Of a stretch of DNA of 64,000 bases, positions 38,120 through 48,211 are shown one piece after another. The notes under the pieces were generated by a model. That model was not told the origin of the DNA. It did not search any database and was given only the letters and a program-made list of their open reading frames with translations. Location: NCBI RefSeq assembly GCF_001020985.1, contig NZ_CP011542.1, forward strand, positions 558,001 through 622,000. The letters run 5' to 3'. The stretch comes from Corynebacterium mustelae. Its GTDB lineage: Bacteria; Actinomycetota; Actinomycetes; Mycobacteriales; Mycobacteriaceae. How positions within the stretch are numbered: position 1 is the first letter of the stretch; the number at the start of each line of letters is the position of its first letter. Position numbers and translations under genes: made by a program.

Positions 38120-38311
38120 CCATCCTTTATTAACGCAAGTTTTTCTCACGCGGATTTCAGCGCCTCGATTTTCAAAGATGGTGCCGACTTTGAGTCAGCC
38201 ACGTTCCACAATCGGGCGCTATTTCACCAAGTGCAAACCAGCGACCAAGCAATGCTTAACCAAGCCGAGTTTGTACAAGGTTATGAAGGTGGACTGTCTG
38301 AAATCGTGTGA
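38120..38311 (+). pseudogene. fragment of a pentapeptide-repeat gene
   Basis: The frame reads NASFSHADFSASIFKDGADF then ESATFHNRALFHQ, clear pentapeptide repeats of the same Phe-rich style as the three genes downstream. It has no start codon, begins after an in-frame stop, and after about 35 repeat residues runs into non-repeat sequence to a TGA at 38309. It is a remnant of a fourth family member. Confidence 0.75.
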
Positions 38312-38528
38312 ATAGCCCCCTCCAACTCTGCGGGCCGCGACATGGAAGAGCATCTGAATAAAACCGTGTGCTAAAAAGCCTCGTAGTGATCTGTGCCGTA
38401 GGTATGATGAAACCTTGCTCTTTGAGTGTCCGGACCATCACATTAGTTCGTGCATTTTTTCGGCAGCTCTCGGTGCAAGGCACGTAACGTGCAGATTAGT
38501 TGCTTCTGGAACTTGTGGGACAGATTAA

Positions 38529-40049
38529 ATGATTGACTTACTGCTTGCGCAATGCACACACAAACTAGCTTCAGATTCCCTTGGCATGCGGGTCGAGGGG
38601 GTTCAACAGCTGGTTGAAGTAGCCGACACCCATGTGGGCCACACCCGCCAACGGGTAGTTGACATACTTTGCCAATACCTGCGCACGGAGCGTGACTACG
38701 TGGACGATGCCCCCGTTGAATTTGCCATCCTCGCCGCGTTTCTAGCCCATCTTGTCGACGATCGCGAAGGGCTGTGGTGGAAAGACTCGGTCCAAGCCTG
38801 CACATACGAGCAGTTGTGGACGGATTGCTTTATTGATTTGCGCGGGGCAGTCATCCACCAGGATGTTTTGTGGCGGGACTGTCACATTTCGGCCTGCGAT
38901 TTCCGTGGCGCCCACTTTAAGGCAGCGTTTTCCTTGTATTACGGGTGTGTGCGTGGAGAAGCGCATTTTGAGGGTGCGGTTTTTCATGGTGACACGGAAT
39001 TCTGCGGCGCTCAGTTCCGCGAAAACGCAGACTTTAGCGGGGCGGAGTTTCATGGTGGTACTGAATTTGATGATGCAGAGTTTGAAAAACGGGCAGCATT
39101 TCATTCGTCATTCTTCGGCGGTGAAACTGATTTCTCGGGGACAAAGTTTCGGGGTGAATCCGACTTTGAAGAGGCGAAATTCAAAGGTGAAGGCACCTTC
39201 TTTGTGGCCGAGTTTTTCAAAGACGTTACCTTTGACAACGCAGTTTTTACGGGTTTTTGTGGCTTCGGTAGTGTGAAGTTTCATGCTGTGGCATCTTTTC
39301 GCAGCGCTTTATTTTTCAGGCAAATTTACTTCCAGGACGCAATCTTTTTTGATGATGCGTTTTTTGAACAGGTCGAAGGTAAGGGCGCAGGCTTCTGGCA
39401 TGTACAGTTCAGGTATGTGAGCTTCGCAGGGGCTACCTTTCATGGCGTGTCTTCTTTTTACGGTGCTACTTTCGCAGAAGGCGGCTACTTCCTCGGTGCG
39501 ACTTTCGGTGGGGATACTTGGTTTAACGAAGCTCGGTTCGAACACGACGGCGGGTTCTTTGCTGGCGCTACTTGGTTAGGTCACGTAGATTTTCGTGGGG
39601 TGTGTTTTAGCCATTGGGCGGGTTTTGAGCACACCACCTTTGAAAAGGGTGCATGTTTTGAAAATATTCGTTCTGGGAAGTGGGCCAGCTTTGAAGGTGC
39701 TATATTCCGCGATCGGGTAGCTTTCGACCGCTCAGTGTTTGCTGGGGATTCAACGTTTAAAAACGTGGTGTTCCACCAAGGCGCAAGCTTTATTGGTGGG
39801 CGGTTTGTTGGTAAAGCCTCGTTTCCTGGGACACGCTGGGAAAATAATGTTTCTTTCGCACGTGCCCGCTTTGAGGGGGATGCTGCGTTTTCGTGGGCGG
39901 TTTTTAGAAAGATTACGTTCTGGCGGGCACATTTTGGTGCACTGAATATGAAGAAAGCCACAGGCGAATGCGTTAGCTTTGAGCATGCGTCCTTCGGTGA
40001 AGATCCGTATTTTCAGGGCGCACGCTTTCATTGTGAAGGATTGGTCTGA
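38529..40049 (+). CDS. pentapeptide-repeat protein 1
   Basis: 506 residues. An N-terminal helical domain (about 1-100, LEVADTH-type: VQQLVEVADTHVGHTRQRVVDILCQYLR) is followed by some 75 pentapeptide repeats with Phe at the central position (SFYGATF, ADFSGAEF, TEFDDAEF), predicted to form a right-handed quadrilateral beta helix. No signal peptide or membrane segment. Function unknown: DNA-gyrase-protecting members (Qnr, MfpA) are much shorter and lack the helical domain. It overlaps the next gene by one base. Confidence 0.88.
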   Translation: MIDLLLAQCTHKLASDSLGMRVEGVQQLVEVADTHVGHTRQRVVDILCQYLRTERDYVDDAPVEFAILAAFLAHLVDDREGLWWKDSVQACTYEQLWTDCFIDLRGAVIHQDVLWRDCHISACDFRGAHFKAAFSLYYGCVRGEAHFEGAVFHGDTEFCGAQFRENADFSGAEFHGGTEFDDAEFEKRAAFHSSFFGGETDFSGTKFRGESDFEEAKFKGEGTFFVAEFFKDVTFDNAVFTGFCGFGSVKFHAVASFRSALFFRQIYFQDAIFFDDAFFEQVEGKGAGFWHVQFRYVSFAGATFHGVSSFYGATFAEGGYFLGATFGGDTWFNEARFEHDGGFFAGATWLGHVDFRGVCFSHWAGFEHTTFEKGACFENIRSGKWASFEGAIFRDRVAFDRSVFAGDSTFKNVVFHQGASFIGGRFVGKASFPGTRWENNVSFARARFEGDAAFSWAVFRKITFWRAHFGALNMKKATGECVSFEHASFGEDPYFQGARFHCEGLV

Positions 40050-41026
40050 TGCATGGACATGATCCCGAGGGACTTTTTCAGCAAGCTGAAATCCAATTAA
40101 TGGACGGTGATCCGCAGACCCGCGTCGCTGCGGTGCACACGTTGGCGGATATTGCCGACACGTGGAAAGGTGAGTACAAGCAGCGTGTTGTTGATGCTTT
40201 GTGTGGATATTTACGTGTCCCGCGGTTGGCTCAAACAGGGGCGTTCGACGATTCCGTCACCCAACGCCGGATCGTCGAAACGCTGCGGGCTCACCTGCTT
40301 TCTGCCCCCAACCGTAAGCCCGAAGAGCTAAGTTGGAGCGACTGTTGCCTCAACTTTGAAAATGCCAGGATCAATGTTCCTATTGATTTCAGCAACTGCA
40401 CCATTAGCGATTTGAACGCCACGCAGGCGTGTTTTGCCAAAGTTGTGTCGCTTGAGAACAGCGTATGCAAAGGAAAAGTGGAATTTCATGGTGCCCGATT
40501 TGGGCAGTACTTAAAATGCACATGCGCAGTTTTCTTCGGGGATTTCGATTTCTCCGAAGTCATAATGGTGAATATTGCAGAGTTCAGTAATACCCACTTC
40601 CACGGCGCAACGAGGTTCAACCAGACCACATTCATCGAATGGGTAATTTTCGATAAAGCGGAATTCACCAAGCGAGCGGAATTTGTACACGTGGACTTTC
40701 ACCAAGGGGCAGGGTTTCACCCCACAACTTTTCACGGTGGGGCAAACTTCGATTTTTCGTTTTTCAAGTACACTGCATTTTTCCACGGTTGCGATTTCTT
40801 TGGCGATGCAACTTTCGCGAATGTGATCTTTAGAAAAGAAGCAATCTTTCGAGCCTCGCGGTTTTGTAAAGAAGCACGCTTTACGGGATCTATTTTTGGT
40901 GACTGGGCTTATTTCCCCGAGGCAAGATTCAACGGTGATACCGATTTTAGTGGCGTAAAATTTCACGACGAAGTCCATTTTGCCGATGCTGATTTTTCGT
41001 TGGGAAGCCCTTTTAATGAACCATGA
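40049..41026 (+). CDS. pentapeptide-repeat protein 2
   Basis: 325 residues. Same architecture: helical domain to about 100 (VAAVHTLADIADTWKGEYKQRVVDALCGYLRV), then about 40 Phe-centred repeats (VEFHGARF, RFNQTTF, AFFHGCDFFGDATF). The start overlaps the preceding stop (TGATG) and the end overlaps the next start, so the three genes are translationally coupled and may form one complex. Cytosolic by sequence. Probably a paralogue by tandem duplication. Confidence 0.88.
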   Translation: MHGHDPEGLFQQAEIQLMDGDPQTRVAAVHTLADIADTWKGEYKQRVVDALCGYLRVPRLAQTGAFDDSVTQRRIVETLRAHLLSAPNRKPEELSWSDCCLNFENARINVPIDFSNCTISDLNATQACFAKVVSLENSVCKGKVEFHGARFGQYLKCTCAVFFGDFDFSEVIMVNIAEFSNTHFHGATRFNQTTFIEWVIFDKAEFTKRAEFVHVDFHQGAGFHPTTFHGGANFDFSFFKYTAFFHGCDFFGDATFANVIFRKEAIFRASRFCKEARFTGSIFGDWAYFPEARFNGDTDFSGVKFHDEVHFADADFSLGSPFNEP

Positions 41027-42359
41027 GGAAACCGATTCTGAGCTATTCGACGCGGCGCTTGGCCGACTCCATACTGGCGATGTAGATGCGCGGGTTGGGG
41101 CCGTCGAAACGCTCATGACGCTTGCCGACGCCGCCACCGACCACCATAAACAATGTGCCGTTGATGCGCTGTGCGCGTCCCTGCGTATGGGAGTGGCGGA
41201 TCCGACCCTGGAAACGGCGATCATGACGGCCATACGGGAACGTTTCGCGGGTGATCAGAAGTGGAGGGGCTGCCGGGTTGATGTGAGTGACATCGAATTC
41301 TTCACTGATGTCTCGTTGGATCACTGCCAGTTTGGCGCTTTTACCTGCGTGCACACGCACTTTCATGGCGGTGTATCCTTTGACTTCGCGGAGTTTGGGA
41401 AAGGCAGTAGCTTTAATGGCGCCACCTTCGATCATGATGTGAGCTTCGTCGGCGCAAGTTTTGGCGATGATGTCTCGTTTGATGAGATCTCTTGTGCAGA
41501 TCAAGCGAGTTTCACAGGGGCACAATTTGGGAAAGATGCTTCTTTCTGTACCGCCCAGTTCGCGGAAGGGGCAAACTTCAGGGACGCTGTATTTGGTGAT
41601 TGGGCGAACCTGTGGCGCGCACAATTCGGGCATAGCAGTAGCTTCCGAAACGGTGTTTTCGTCCGAGGCGCGTACTTCGTCGAATCTAGTTTTGGTGATG
41701 ACACAGATTTTGGGGGAGTAATTATCGGGTTCGGTTCTTCGTTAGCAGAGACAACGTGGGGCAACCGGTGCACATTTGTGGCAGCTAGGTTTGATGAGGC
41801 CACCTACTTTGGATACGCGAAGTTCGGTGACGATACAGATTTCCGTGATGCGATTTTCGGCCCCGACTTATTTTTTGACTACGCGCGATTCGGGGCCAGG
41901 ACACGATTCGATGGGGCTACTTTCACAGGTCGCACTGTTTTTTCGATGGCGCAATTGGGTGCCAATTCTTCTTTTAGAAAAGCTCATGGAAATGGGCTTT
42001 TCCGTTGCGATCACGCACACTTTGAATCGGGTGCAAGCTTCGAAGGTGCGAGTTTCGCAGCCGCGTCTTTTGTGAGGGCTCGTTTCGGTGTTGTTAGTTT
42101 CCGGCATATGAGGTGTGATCGTACAAATTTCTGGTTCGCCTCAATAGCTGGTTCTGTCTCGTTTCAGCAGGCAATCTTCGGTGACGGGTTATTCGATCAT
42201 GCCGCCTTTGGCGCGCAGTCTTCATTTGCCGGTGCTGAGTTTTCCCGACTCGCAAGCTTCAAACACGTGAAAGTGCAGGATGAGTCGTTACTGGATGGGG
42301 TGGTTTTTCGCGGCGAGTACGAGGTCGCGCTTCTTCTGGTCCTCATTGACGAAAGCTAG
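41016..42359 (+). CDS. pentapeptide-repeat protein 3
   Basis: 447 residues from ATG 41016 ([18 protein letters not shown]), which overlaps the end of gene 2; a frame open from 40980 has no support in the paralogues. Helical domain ([33 protein letters not shown]), then about 65 repeats in which Phe, Ser and Ala predominate ([16 protein letters not shown]). A promoter for guaA seems to lie in its last codons. Confidence 0.88.
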   Translation: MNHEETDSELFDAALGRLHTGDVDARVGAVETLMTLADAATDHHKQCAVDALCASLRMGVADPTLETAIMTAIRERFAGDQKWRGCRVDVSDIEFFTDVSLDHCQFGAFTCVHTHFHGGVSFDFAEFGKGSSFNGATFDHDVSFVGASFGDDVSFDEISCADQASFTGAQFGKDASFCTAQFAEGANFRDAVFGDWANLWRAQFGHSSSFRNGVFVRGAYFVESSFGDDTDFGGVIIGFGSSLAETTWGNRCTFVAARFDEATYFGYAKFGDDTDFRDAIFGPDLFFDYARFGARTRFDGATFTGRTVFSMAQLGANSSFRKAHGNGLFRCDHAHFESGASFEGASFAAASFVRARFGVVSFRHMRCDRTNFWFASIAGSVSFQQAIFGDGLFDHAAFGAQSSFAGAEFSRLASFKHVKVQDESLLDGVVFRGEYEVALLLVLIDES

Positions 42360-42376
42360 TTGTGACACGCTAGACT
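42346..42376 (+). promoter_or_regulatory. candidate guaA promoter inside the 3' end of the pentapeptide gene
   Basis: TTGACG at 42346 and TAGACT at 42371, spacing 19. The guaA GTG lies eight bases after the -10, so the transcript would be nearly leaderless. Confidence 0.4.
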
Positions 42377-42384
42377 GTCTATTT

Positions 42385-43974
42385 GTGACTGAACAGAATC
42401 CCGCGCACTCCCACGCAAAGCACAATCCGGTCTTGGTTGTTGACTTCGGCGCTCAATACGCGCAGCTTATTGCTCGTCGCGTCCGCGAGGCCAAGATTTA
42501 TTCCGAGGTAATCCCGCACACCGCCACGGTGGAAGAGATCAAGGCGAAGAACCCAGCTGCTTTGGTGCTCTCCGGTGGCCCTAGCTCGGTGTATGAAACC
42601 GGTGCCCCAGCGCTCGACCCGGCGGTGTTGGAACTGGATATTCCGGTTTTCGGTATTTGCTATGGATTCCAGGCTATGACTCACGCGTTAGGCGGCACTG
42701 TCGCTAATACAGGTAACCGTGAGTATGGGCGTACGGATATAGTGGTTGATGGTGGCGTTCTTCATGCCGGGCTTGAGGCCACTCATAAGGTGTGGATGTC
42801 ACACGGCGATGCTGTTTCACAGGCACCTGATGGTTTCACGGTGACCGCACACTCCGAGGGGGCGCCAGTTGCGGCGTTTGAGTGCGTCGAAAAGCGAATG
42901 GCTGGGGTTCAGTACCATCCTGAGGTGTTGCACTCCCCGCACGGCCAGGAAGTACTGGTTCGCTTCCTGACTGAGATTGCTGGTTTGGAGCAGAACTGGA
43001 CGCCTGCGAATATCGCCGAGGAGCTTATCGACGCCGTCCGCGAGCAGGTGGGCGAGGAAGGCCGTGCCATTTGCGGCCTGTCCGGTGGTGTGGATTCTGC
43101 TGTGGCTGCAGCGCTGGTGCAGCGCGCCATTGGTGATCGCCTGACCTGTGTGTTTGTGGATCATGGTTTGTTGCGCGCCGGGGAGCGGGAGCAGGTTCAG
43201 ACTGATTTTGTTGCCGCCACGGGTGCGAAGTTGGTGACTGCCGATGAGCGTGACGCATTCCTGTCCAAGCTGAAGGGGGTTACCGACCCGGAGGCGAAGC
43301 GTAAGGCTATTGGTGCGGAGTTCATTCGTTCCTTCGAGCGTGCCGTCTCGGAGGTTTTGGCGGATTCTCCTGAAGGTTCCACCGTTGACTTCCTCGTGCA
43401 GGGAACTTTGTACCCTGATGTGGTGGAATCCGGTGGCGGTGCTGGGACCGCCAATATTAAGAGCCACCACAACGTGGGCGGTTTGCCGGAGGATTTGGAG
43501 TTCAAGCTGGTTGAGCCGCTGCGCCTGTTGTTTAAAGACGAGGTTCGTGCGGTGGGCCGCGAGCTGGGTCTGCCTGCGGAGATCGTGAACCGCCAGCCGT
43601 TCCCGGGGCCTGGTTTGGGTATCCGCATCATCGGTGAGGTCACTGAGGATCGTCTCGAAACTCTGCGCCAGGCGGATCTGATCGCACGTACCGAGCTGAC
43701 TGCCGCTGGTCTTGATTCCGAGATTTGGCAGTGCCCGGTCGTTTTGCTTGCCGACGTTCGATCCGTCGGCGTTCAAGGCGATGGCCGCACTTATGGGCAT
43801 CCGATTGTGCTGCGGCCGGTTTCCTCCGAGGACGCCATGACCGCCGATTGGACCCGGTTGCCTTACGATGTTTTGGAGAAGATCTCCACCCGCATTACCA
43901 ATGAAGTTTCCGGCGTGAATCGAGTGGTGTTGGATTGCACCTCGAAGCCACCAGGAACCATCGAGTGGGAATAA
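42385..43974 (+). CDS. guaA: GMP synthase (glutamine-hydrolysing)
   Basis: 529 residues from GTG 42385 ([24 protein letters not shown]). The amidotransferase half has Cys92 in FGICYGFQ with His178 and Glu180 in YHPE. The synthetase half has the PP-loop SGGVDS at 233-238, then [11 protein letters not shown] and the dimerisation domain ending in KPPGTIEWE. It converts XMP to GMP with glutamine and ATP, the step after guaB. A long upstream extension of the frame overlaps the pentapeptide gene and is not coding. It is followed by a terminator. Confidence 0.98.
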   Translation: MTEQNPAHSHAKHNPVLVVDFGAQYAQLIARRVREAKIYSEVIPHTATVEEIKAKNPAALVLSGGPSSVYETGAPALDPAVLELDIPVFGICYGFQAMTHALGGTVANTGNREYGRTDIVVDGGVLHAGLEATHKVWMSHGDAVSQAPDGFTVTAHSEGAPVAAFECVEKRMAGVQYHPEVLHSPHGQEVLVRFLTEIAGLEQNWTPANIAEELIDAVREQVGEEGRAICGLSGGVDSAVAAALVQRAIGDRLTCVFVDHGLLRAGEREQVQTDFVAATGAKLVTADERDAFLSKLKGVTDPEAKRKAIGAEFIRSFERAVSEVLADSPEGSTVDFLVQGTLYPDVVESGGGAGTANIKSHHNVGGLPEDLEFKLVEPLRLLFKDEVRAVGRELGLPAEIVNRQPFPGPGLGIRIIGEVTEDRLETLRQADLIARTELTAAGLDSEIWQCPVVLLADVRSVGVQGDGRTYGHPIVLRPVSSEDAMTADWTRLPYDVLEKISTRITNEVSGVNRVVLDCTSKPPGTIEWE

Positions 43975-43983
43975 TGTAGATTG

Positions 43984-44010
43984 AAAAGCCGCCAGCGATT
44001 GGCGGCTTTT
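43984..44010. terminator. terminator after guaA
   Basis: AAAAGCCGCCA, five-base loop, TGGCGGCTTTT. Confidence 0.92.
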
Positions 44011-44152
44011 GCTTGATGGCTATGCATTGAATATGGGGCTTAAGGATGCGGGGCAATCTTGGCGGGGTTATCCTGCCTTGCACGATACTAGCGCTGGTTG
44101 GGCATAGCATTTTTGTTTTTAAGCTGGGGAATTGTGCGATTGTCTAAGCGCG

Positions 44153-44213
44153 ACTCGACCTTTGCGTGGGGTGGTGGCTGGTGTCGTGGTCTTGAGGACG
44201 AAAAGGTCGAGTT
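44153..44213. repeat. 60-bp inverted-repeat element, downstream of guaA
   Basis: The ends ACTCGACCTTT and AAAAGGTCGAGTT match the element at 30970-31031, again with a G/T-rich centre. The rest of the spacer 44011-44407 has one exact 13-mer motif (44362-44374) and no recognised gene. Confidence 0.65.
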
Positions 44214-44361
44214 GGGGATGGGCGTAGAGCTAAAGTGGTGTCACGCCTGAGGAGCTGGCTTGGCAAGGCTAGAGTGGGAAAATCGTGTTCAAATCCTTAA
44301 AAACCTCAGGTCAACACGCTAGGTTGCCGCAGTGTTGGAGGTTGGATTATCGCCTGCGTGG

Positions 44362-44374
44362 GGCGTCGAAAAGC
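44362..44374 (-). repeat. exact copy of the dispersed 13-mer GCTTKYCGACGCC, intergenic
   Basis: GGCGTCGAAAAGC on the plus strand, 34 bases before the next gene's start. Confidence 0.6.
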
Positions 44375-44407
44375 AAAAATCGGCAACCCGGGGTAAAGTT
44401 ATCGCCC

Positions 44408-44869
44408 ATGAAGATCGACCAATATTGGGGCACCTATTTCGGAGAGTCCGCCGACAGTGCTACATTCGTGCGTTACCTTGACGTCAAGCCGGAGGTAGTA
44501 TCCGCCACGGAGATTTTCACGGATCTTGGGCTGGATCTTCTTAAAGGAAACTTCACCGAATCAGGCTGTCACGCCACTATTGGTGAGGAGGAATTTTCTT
44601 TTGATTCAGCGTTTCGGGTCATTCTCGATCTGAGCGTATTACTTATTGAATCAAAGAGCGTGGGTCGTTTTAATCTTGCGCGGATTGGTGGCGCTAGATC
44701 CCGCATGATGCGGATCGACCCCACGCCTAAGGAAAATGTTCAGATTACCCAAGCTCTAAAGTATTTTTCGCTCATGCCGGAGGCATTTGCCGTGGCTGAA
44801 GAATTCGATGAAGATCAACTTTACGAGCTTGGGAATCTATGTGAGGAAATTCGTCACCAACTGGATTAG
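44408..44869 (+). CDS. small protein of unknown function
   Basis: 153 residues from ATG 44408 (MKIDQYWGTYFGESADS), weakly supported by GGGGTAAAG upstream; the frame open from 44285 covers repeat and motif sequence and is not likely coding. Acidic, with alpha/beta character (SATEIFTDLGLDLLKG; SAFRVILDLSVLLIESK). It has no signal peptide. Its style is like stand-alone immunity proteins but there is no toxin gene beside it. Unrecognised. Confidence 0.55.
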   Translation: MKIDQYWGTYFGESADSATFVRYLDVKPEVVSATEIFTDLGLDLLKGNFTESGCHATIGEEEFSFDSAFRVILDLSVLLIESKSVGRFNLARIGGARSRMMRIDPTPKENVQITQALKYFSLMPEAFAVAEEFDEDQLYELGNLCEEIRHQLD

Positions 44870-44882
44870 CCATACTAGGTAA

Positions 44883-46094
44883 CTAATCCTCAAACCGAAC
44901 TTTCACATCACCAACGTCCGACTGCACGTCAAGGTGAAGCATTGAACCGCTGGCACCAGCATTGACTATGCCACTGGGGCATTGCGTTTCCCCCACATCT
45001 GAATCGCAAGTAACAGACACCGGTATGGTTTTGGGCAAATGCACTGTGGCGTCACCAACATCGGTTCGCACTAGCACTGATTTATCAGCACTGAGTGTGG
45101 TTAGACGGGATAGATCAATATCAAGATTGCCGACGCCAGAAGAATACTCCGTTAGCAATCCCTGTTCGGATGTGACAGTGATCTTTTTGTCTCCGACGGA
45201 GGACGAAACCGAGCCAGTGAGATCTGTGAAGATGGAATTGAGGATAGATGCGGCTATGCAGGCGACAATCACCCCACCACCGATGGTCAGCCACTTCCGG
45301 CCAGCAGAGGTCTTTTTGGGTGGGGGTGTTTCCGCCACCTGCTGTGGCTCCGGCAAATACCACAATTCCGGTGCGGCACCGAGTGGGTCCCATGCGGGTG
45401 GTTTTTGCTGGGTATAAGGTGCGGTGAATCCGGGTGCTGCGCTATATCCAGACAAATCCACTTGCGGAGCCTGAGACTCAGCCGCAGGCTGTTGCATGGG
45501 GTTGGTAACCGGATCTACAGGTGGGGTTACCCAGGGAATATCAGTTGTTGGGTGTGCGCTGGGATCGGGGACGGGAGCAGGCAGTGGATTGGTCATGGTT
45601 GTTCCTGAATTGGAGGTAGTCGACGTGGAGCTAGGCGAGAACGCAAGTAACCCTGCGGGGGGAATAGGACACCGTTGGTGCAATGCCCACCAACTAATGG
45701 CGCCGAGTGCCAAAGCAAACATGGTGGTGGAACTGAATATGGAGGCGCTGTTCCAACTAAAAATACCGGAGAAGAACACGAGCGTGGCTACCAATATCCA
45801 ACCAGTGGTTTGCTCACTGGAATAAGCGCCGTTTTGGTTATTGTTTAGAACTTCGATTGGTGCTTTCGGTACAGAATATTTAGGCATAAGTAACCAGCAC
45901 AACAGGTAAAGTGTCAGGCCGCTGCTGGTAAAGAACAACGCGATAAACGCTATTCGGATTAAGGTGGGGTCGATTTGGTAACGCACCCCGATGCCTTCGC
46001 ACACACCAGCGGCGTAGGCGCGGCCACCTTGTTCCTTGGGAATCCGGACTGGCCGGGTGGCCCACATGGATTTGGTATCAATGGTGGTGTTCAT
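44883..46094 (-). CDS. PspC-domain membrane protein with LiaF-like C-terminal domain
   Basis: 403 residues from ATG 46094 (MNTTIDTKSMWATRPVRIP). PspC domain at about 20-75 (GGRAYAAGVCEGIGVRYQIDPTLIRIAF, LLCWLLMP), membrane segments to about 145, a Pro-rich linker, another membrane helix (WLTIGGGVIVACIAASILNSIF, in part), and an outer beta-rich domain (TSEQGLLTEYSSGVGNLDIDL... LHLDVQSDVGDVKVRFED) resembling the LiaF/DUF4097 type. It is divergent from a histidine kinase that also carries a PspC domain, so it probably senses or modulates envelope stress with it. Confidence 0.85.
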   Translation of the reverse strand: MNTTIDTKSMWATRPVRIPKEQGGRAYAAGVCEGIGVRYQIDPTLIRIAFIALFFTSSGLTLYLLCWLLMPKYSVPKAPIEVLNNNQNGAYSSEQTTGWILVATLVFFSGIFSWNSASIFSSTTMFALALGAISWWALHQRCPIPPAGLLAFSPSSTSTTSNSGTTMTNPLPAPVPDPSAHPTTDIPWVTPPVDPVTNPMQQPAAESQAPQVDLSGYSAAPGFTAPYTQQKPPAWDPLGAAPELWYLPEPQQVAETPPPKKTSAGRKWLTIGGGVIVACIAASILNSIFTDLTGSVSSSVGDKKITVTSEQGLLTEYSSGVGNLDIDLSRLTTLSADKSVLVRTDVGDATVHLPKTIPVSVTCDSDVGETQCPSGIVNAGASGSMLHLDVQSDVGDVKVRFED

Positions 46095-46137
46095 AATCTC
46101 ATTGTGCAAGGGATTATCTGATTTCGGTATCGGGATC

Positions 46138-46171
46138 TACCCTGATTTTTGCAATTCAGGGATAACCCTGA
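46138..46171. promoter_or_regulatory. candidate regulator-binding site between the divergent PspC genes
   Basis: TACCCTGA (46138), an inverted TCAGGGATA (46156) and a further ACCCTGA (46165) in a 98-base divergent spacer. Three half-sites in this position suggest binding by the response regulator encoded at 47407. Confidence 0.45.
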
Positions 46172-46207
46172 TGCTGTGGCGAACTAACCCATGGCAGGAT
46201 AACATCT

Positions 46208-47410
46208 ATGAGTTATAGCCAAACCCCAATGCCAGTGGTCGCGTACCCCGTCTATCGGCGCCGTGCCGATGGCGCGGTGGTGGCGGGGGTTGCCAGCGGT
46301 CTAGCCGTACACTTGGGTGTTGATGTAACCAAGGTGCGCGGCGTTTTGGCTGTGCTTTCCCTGGTGGGTGGGCTTGGAATTGTCTTATACGTCGGGATTT
46401 GGGTGGGGACGAAATCCGTTAACCTCAAGCAGCCAGTAACCGGGAAGTTGAATACGGCGGCGGTCCGGGTGCTGGCGATAGCTGCCGCGCTGGGCGGAAT
46501 TGCCACCAGCCTGTTGGCAATTGGGGTGTCCTGGCAAGTGAGTGTGCCGTTTATCATAATGGCGGTTGGTGCGGTATTGGCTTGGTTAGCCTACGACCAC
46601 CATGAGTCGAAACGCGCGACCATCACAGTTGTATTCGGTGCTCTGATCGTCCTGGCTGGTGTGTTGCTTGCGGCTTTCCAATGGGAAAACCAACAAGAAT
46701 TTGGTACGGCGGTGGCGTCAGTGTTGATGACGCTCATTGGGGTTAGCGTGCTAGCAATCCCATTCGGGCTGCGGATGTGGGAGAAGTTTAATACCGCACG
46801 CGAAGAAAAACTCCTTGCTGATGAACGCGCTGAAGTCGCCGCGAAATTACACGATTCGGTGCTGCAAACCTTGGCGTTGATCCAAAAACGCGCCGATGAT
46901 GCGGAAGAAGTTGCTCGGCTTGCGCGCAGCCAAGAACGCCAATTGCGGCGCTGGTTATTTGAACCAGTGCCAGACGCTGATGCCACCATTTATGCGGCAA
47001 TCAACCGGGCGTGCGCTGAAGTAGAAGATACATTTGGGTTGCGGATATCACCGGTATTTGTTGGTGAAGATCACCCCATCACCGAATCACTTCAAGCAGC
47101 TATTCTGGCGGGACGCGAAGCAATGGTTAATGCTGCAAAACACGCTGGGGTAGACACCGTGGACGTCTATGCCGAAACTTTTGACGGCCTAAAGCTGTAT
47201 GTACGGGATCGGGGAGTGGGATTCGACCCGGAGAATATTTTCCCCGACCGGCACGGAGTCAAAGAATCGATCATCGGCCGGGTGGAACGCGCTGGTGGAA
47301 AGGTTCAGATCACAAGTTTTACCAGTGATTCAGGAACGACCGATGAACCCGTGGGGGGATATCGGGTTGGAACGGAGGTGGAGATTAGCATGCCATTCAG
47401 GGAAGAATGA
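46208..47410 (+). CDS. PspC-domain sensor histidine kinase
   Basis: 400 residues. PspC domain at 14-75, membrane segments to about 190, then the kinase core: His215 in AAKLHDSVLQTLALIQ (HisKA_3 / NarL-type), followed by an ATPase domain (EAMVNAAKHAGVDTVDVYAE, VRDRGVGFDPE, GRVERAGGKVQI). It phosphorylates the regulator encoded next; the genes overlap by four bases. With the divergent LiaF-like protein this forms an actinobacterial LiaFSR-like cell-envelope stress module. The signal is not known. Confidence 0.92.
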   Translation: MSYSQTPMPVVAYPVYRRRADGAVVAGVASGLAVHLGVDVTKVRGVLAVLSLVGGLGIVLYVGIWVGTKSVNLKQPVTGKLNTAAVRVLAIAAALGGIATSLLAIGVSWQVSVPFIIMAVGAVLAWLAYDHHESKRATITVVFGALIVLAGVLLAAFQWENQQEFGTAVASVLMTLIGVSVLAIPFGLRMWEKFNTAREEKLLADERAEVAAKLHDSVLQTLALIQKRADDAEEVARLARSQERQLRRWLFEPVPDADATIYAAINRACAEVEDTFGLRISPVFVGEDHPITESLQAAILAGREAMVNAAKHAGVDTVDVYAETFDGLKLYVRDRGVGFDPENIFPDRHGVKESIIGRVERAGGKVQITSFTSDSGTTDEPVGGYRVGTEVEISMPFREE

Positions 47411-48117
47411 AAGGCATGAAAGTATTCCTTGTCGATGATCACTCAGTGTTTCGTTCTGGTGTCCGTGCTGAAATCGGTGAATCCGAACACGTAGAGATCG
47501 TTGGCGAGGCCGGGGTGGTCGCCGACGCAATCGCAGGGATCGGCGCCACGCAACCAGATGTCGTGCTGCTAGACGTCCACATGCCGGATGGGGGTGGGGT
47601 GGCGGTCATTGCTGGAGTACATGAATCAGCGCCTGCCGCTCACACAAAATTCCTCGCCCTATCAGTTTCCGACGCCGCCGAGGACGTGATCTCTGTTATC
47701 CGCGCCGGGGCGCGGGGGTATGTGACGAAAACGATCTCCGGGCCGGAGCTTGTCGACGCCATACGCCGCGTCGCCGAGGGGGATGCGGTTTTCTCACCAC
47801 GGTTGGCGGGTTTTGTGCTGGATGCCTTCGTCCGCCCCGACGACGCGGCAGGTGTGGGTGTGGTAGACGCCCCGGAAAGCGACGCTGCGGTTGAAGCCGG
47901 TGATCAGGTTGATGATCCAGTGGTGGATGCTCTCACCCGCCGGGAGCTAGAAGTATTGCGCCTATTGGCACGCGGCTACACATATAAAGAAATCGGGGCG
48001 GAGCTATTCATTTCCATTAAAACCGTGGAAACCCACGCCTCCAACATTCTGCGTAAAACTCAGCAATCTAACCGACATGCCCTCACTCGCTGGGCGCACC
48101 TACACGATCTGGATTAA
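47407..48117 (+). CDS. NarL/LuxR-type response regulator
   Basis: 236 residues. Receiver domain with acidic pocket Asp10-Asp11 and phospho-acceptor Asp56 in VVLLDVHMP, the Thr/Ser switch in LALSVS, and Lys in VTKTISG. LuxR-type HTH after about 170 (LTRRELEVLRLLARGYTYKEIGAELFISIKTVETHASNILRKTQ). A stretch of about 35 acidic residues links the domains. Overlaps the kinase by ATGA; ATG 47416 (MKVFLVDDHS) is an alternative start. Confidence 0.95.
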   Translation: MKGMKVFLVDDHSVFRSGVRAEIGESEHVEIVGEAGVVADAIAGIGATQPDVVLLDVHMPDGGGVAVIAGVHESAPAAHTKFLALSVSDAAEDVISVIRAGARGYVTKTISGPELVDAIRRVAEGDAVFSPRLAGFVLDAFVRPDDAAGVGVVDAPESDAAVEAGDQVDDPVVDALTRRELEVLRLLARGYTYKEIGAELFISIKTVETHASNILRKTQQSNRHALTRWAHLHDLD

Positions 48118-48211
48118 GTCACGCTGCTAAAAACTTACCCATCATCAAAGCCCCACCGTTGGTGGTGCCAGGGGTTGGCGCGAATACTGGTGGTGGTATT
48201 AACATGAAAGC

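Noticed and set aside
37900..38133. Open frame of 77 codons between the lipoprotein and the pentapeptide fragment
   Set aside because: No family resemblance, no ribosome site and no coding bias.
42280..42384. Upstream extension of guaA into the pentapeptide gene
   Set aside because: The extended residues do not resemble GuaA and the frame overlaps real coding sequence.
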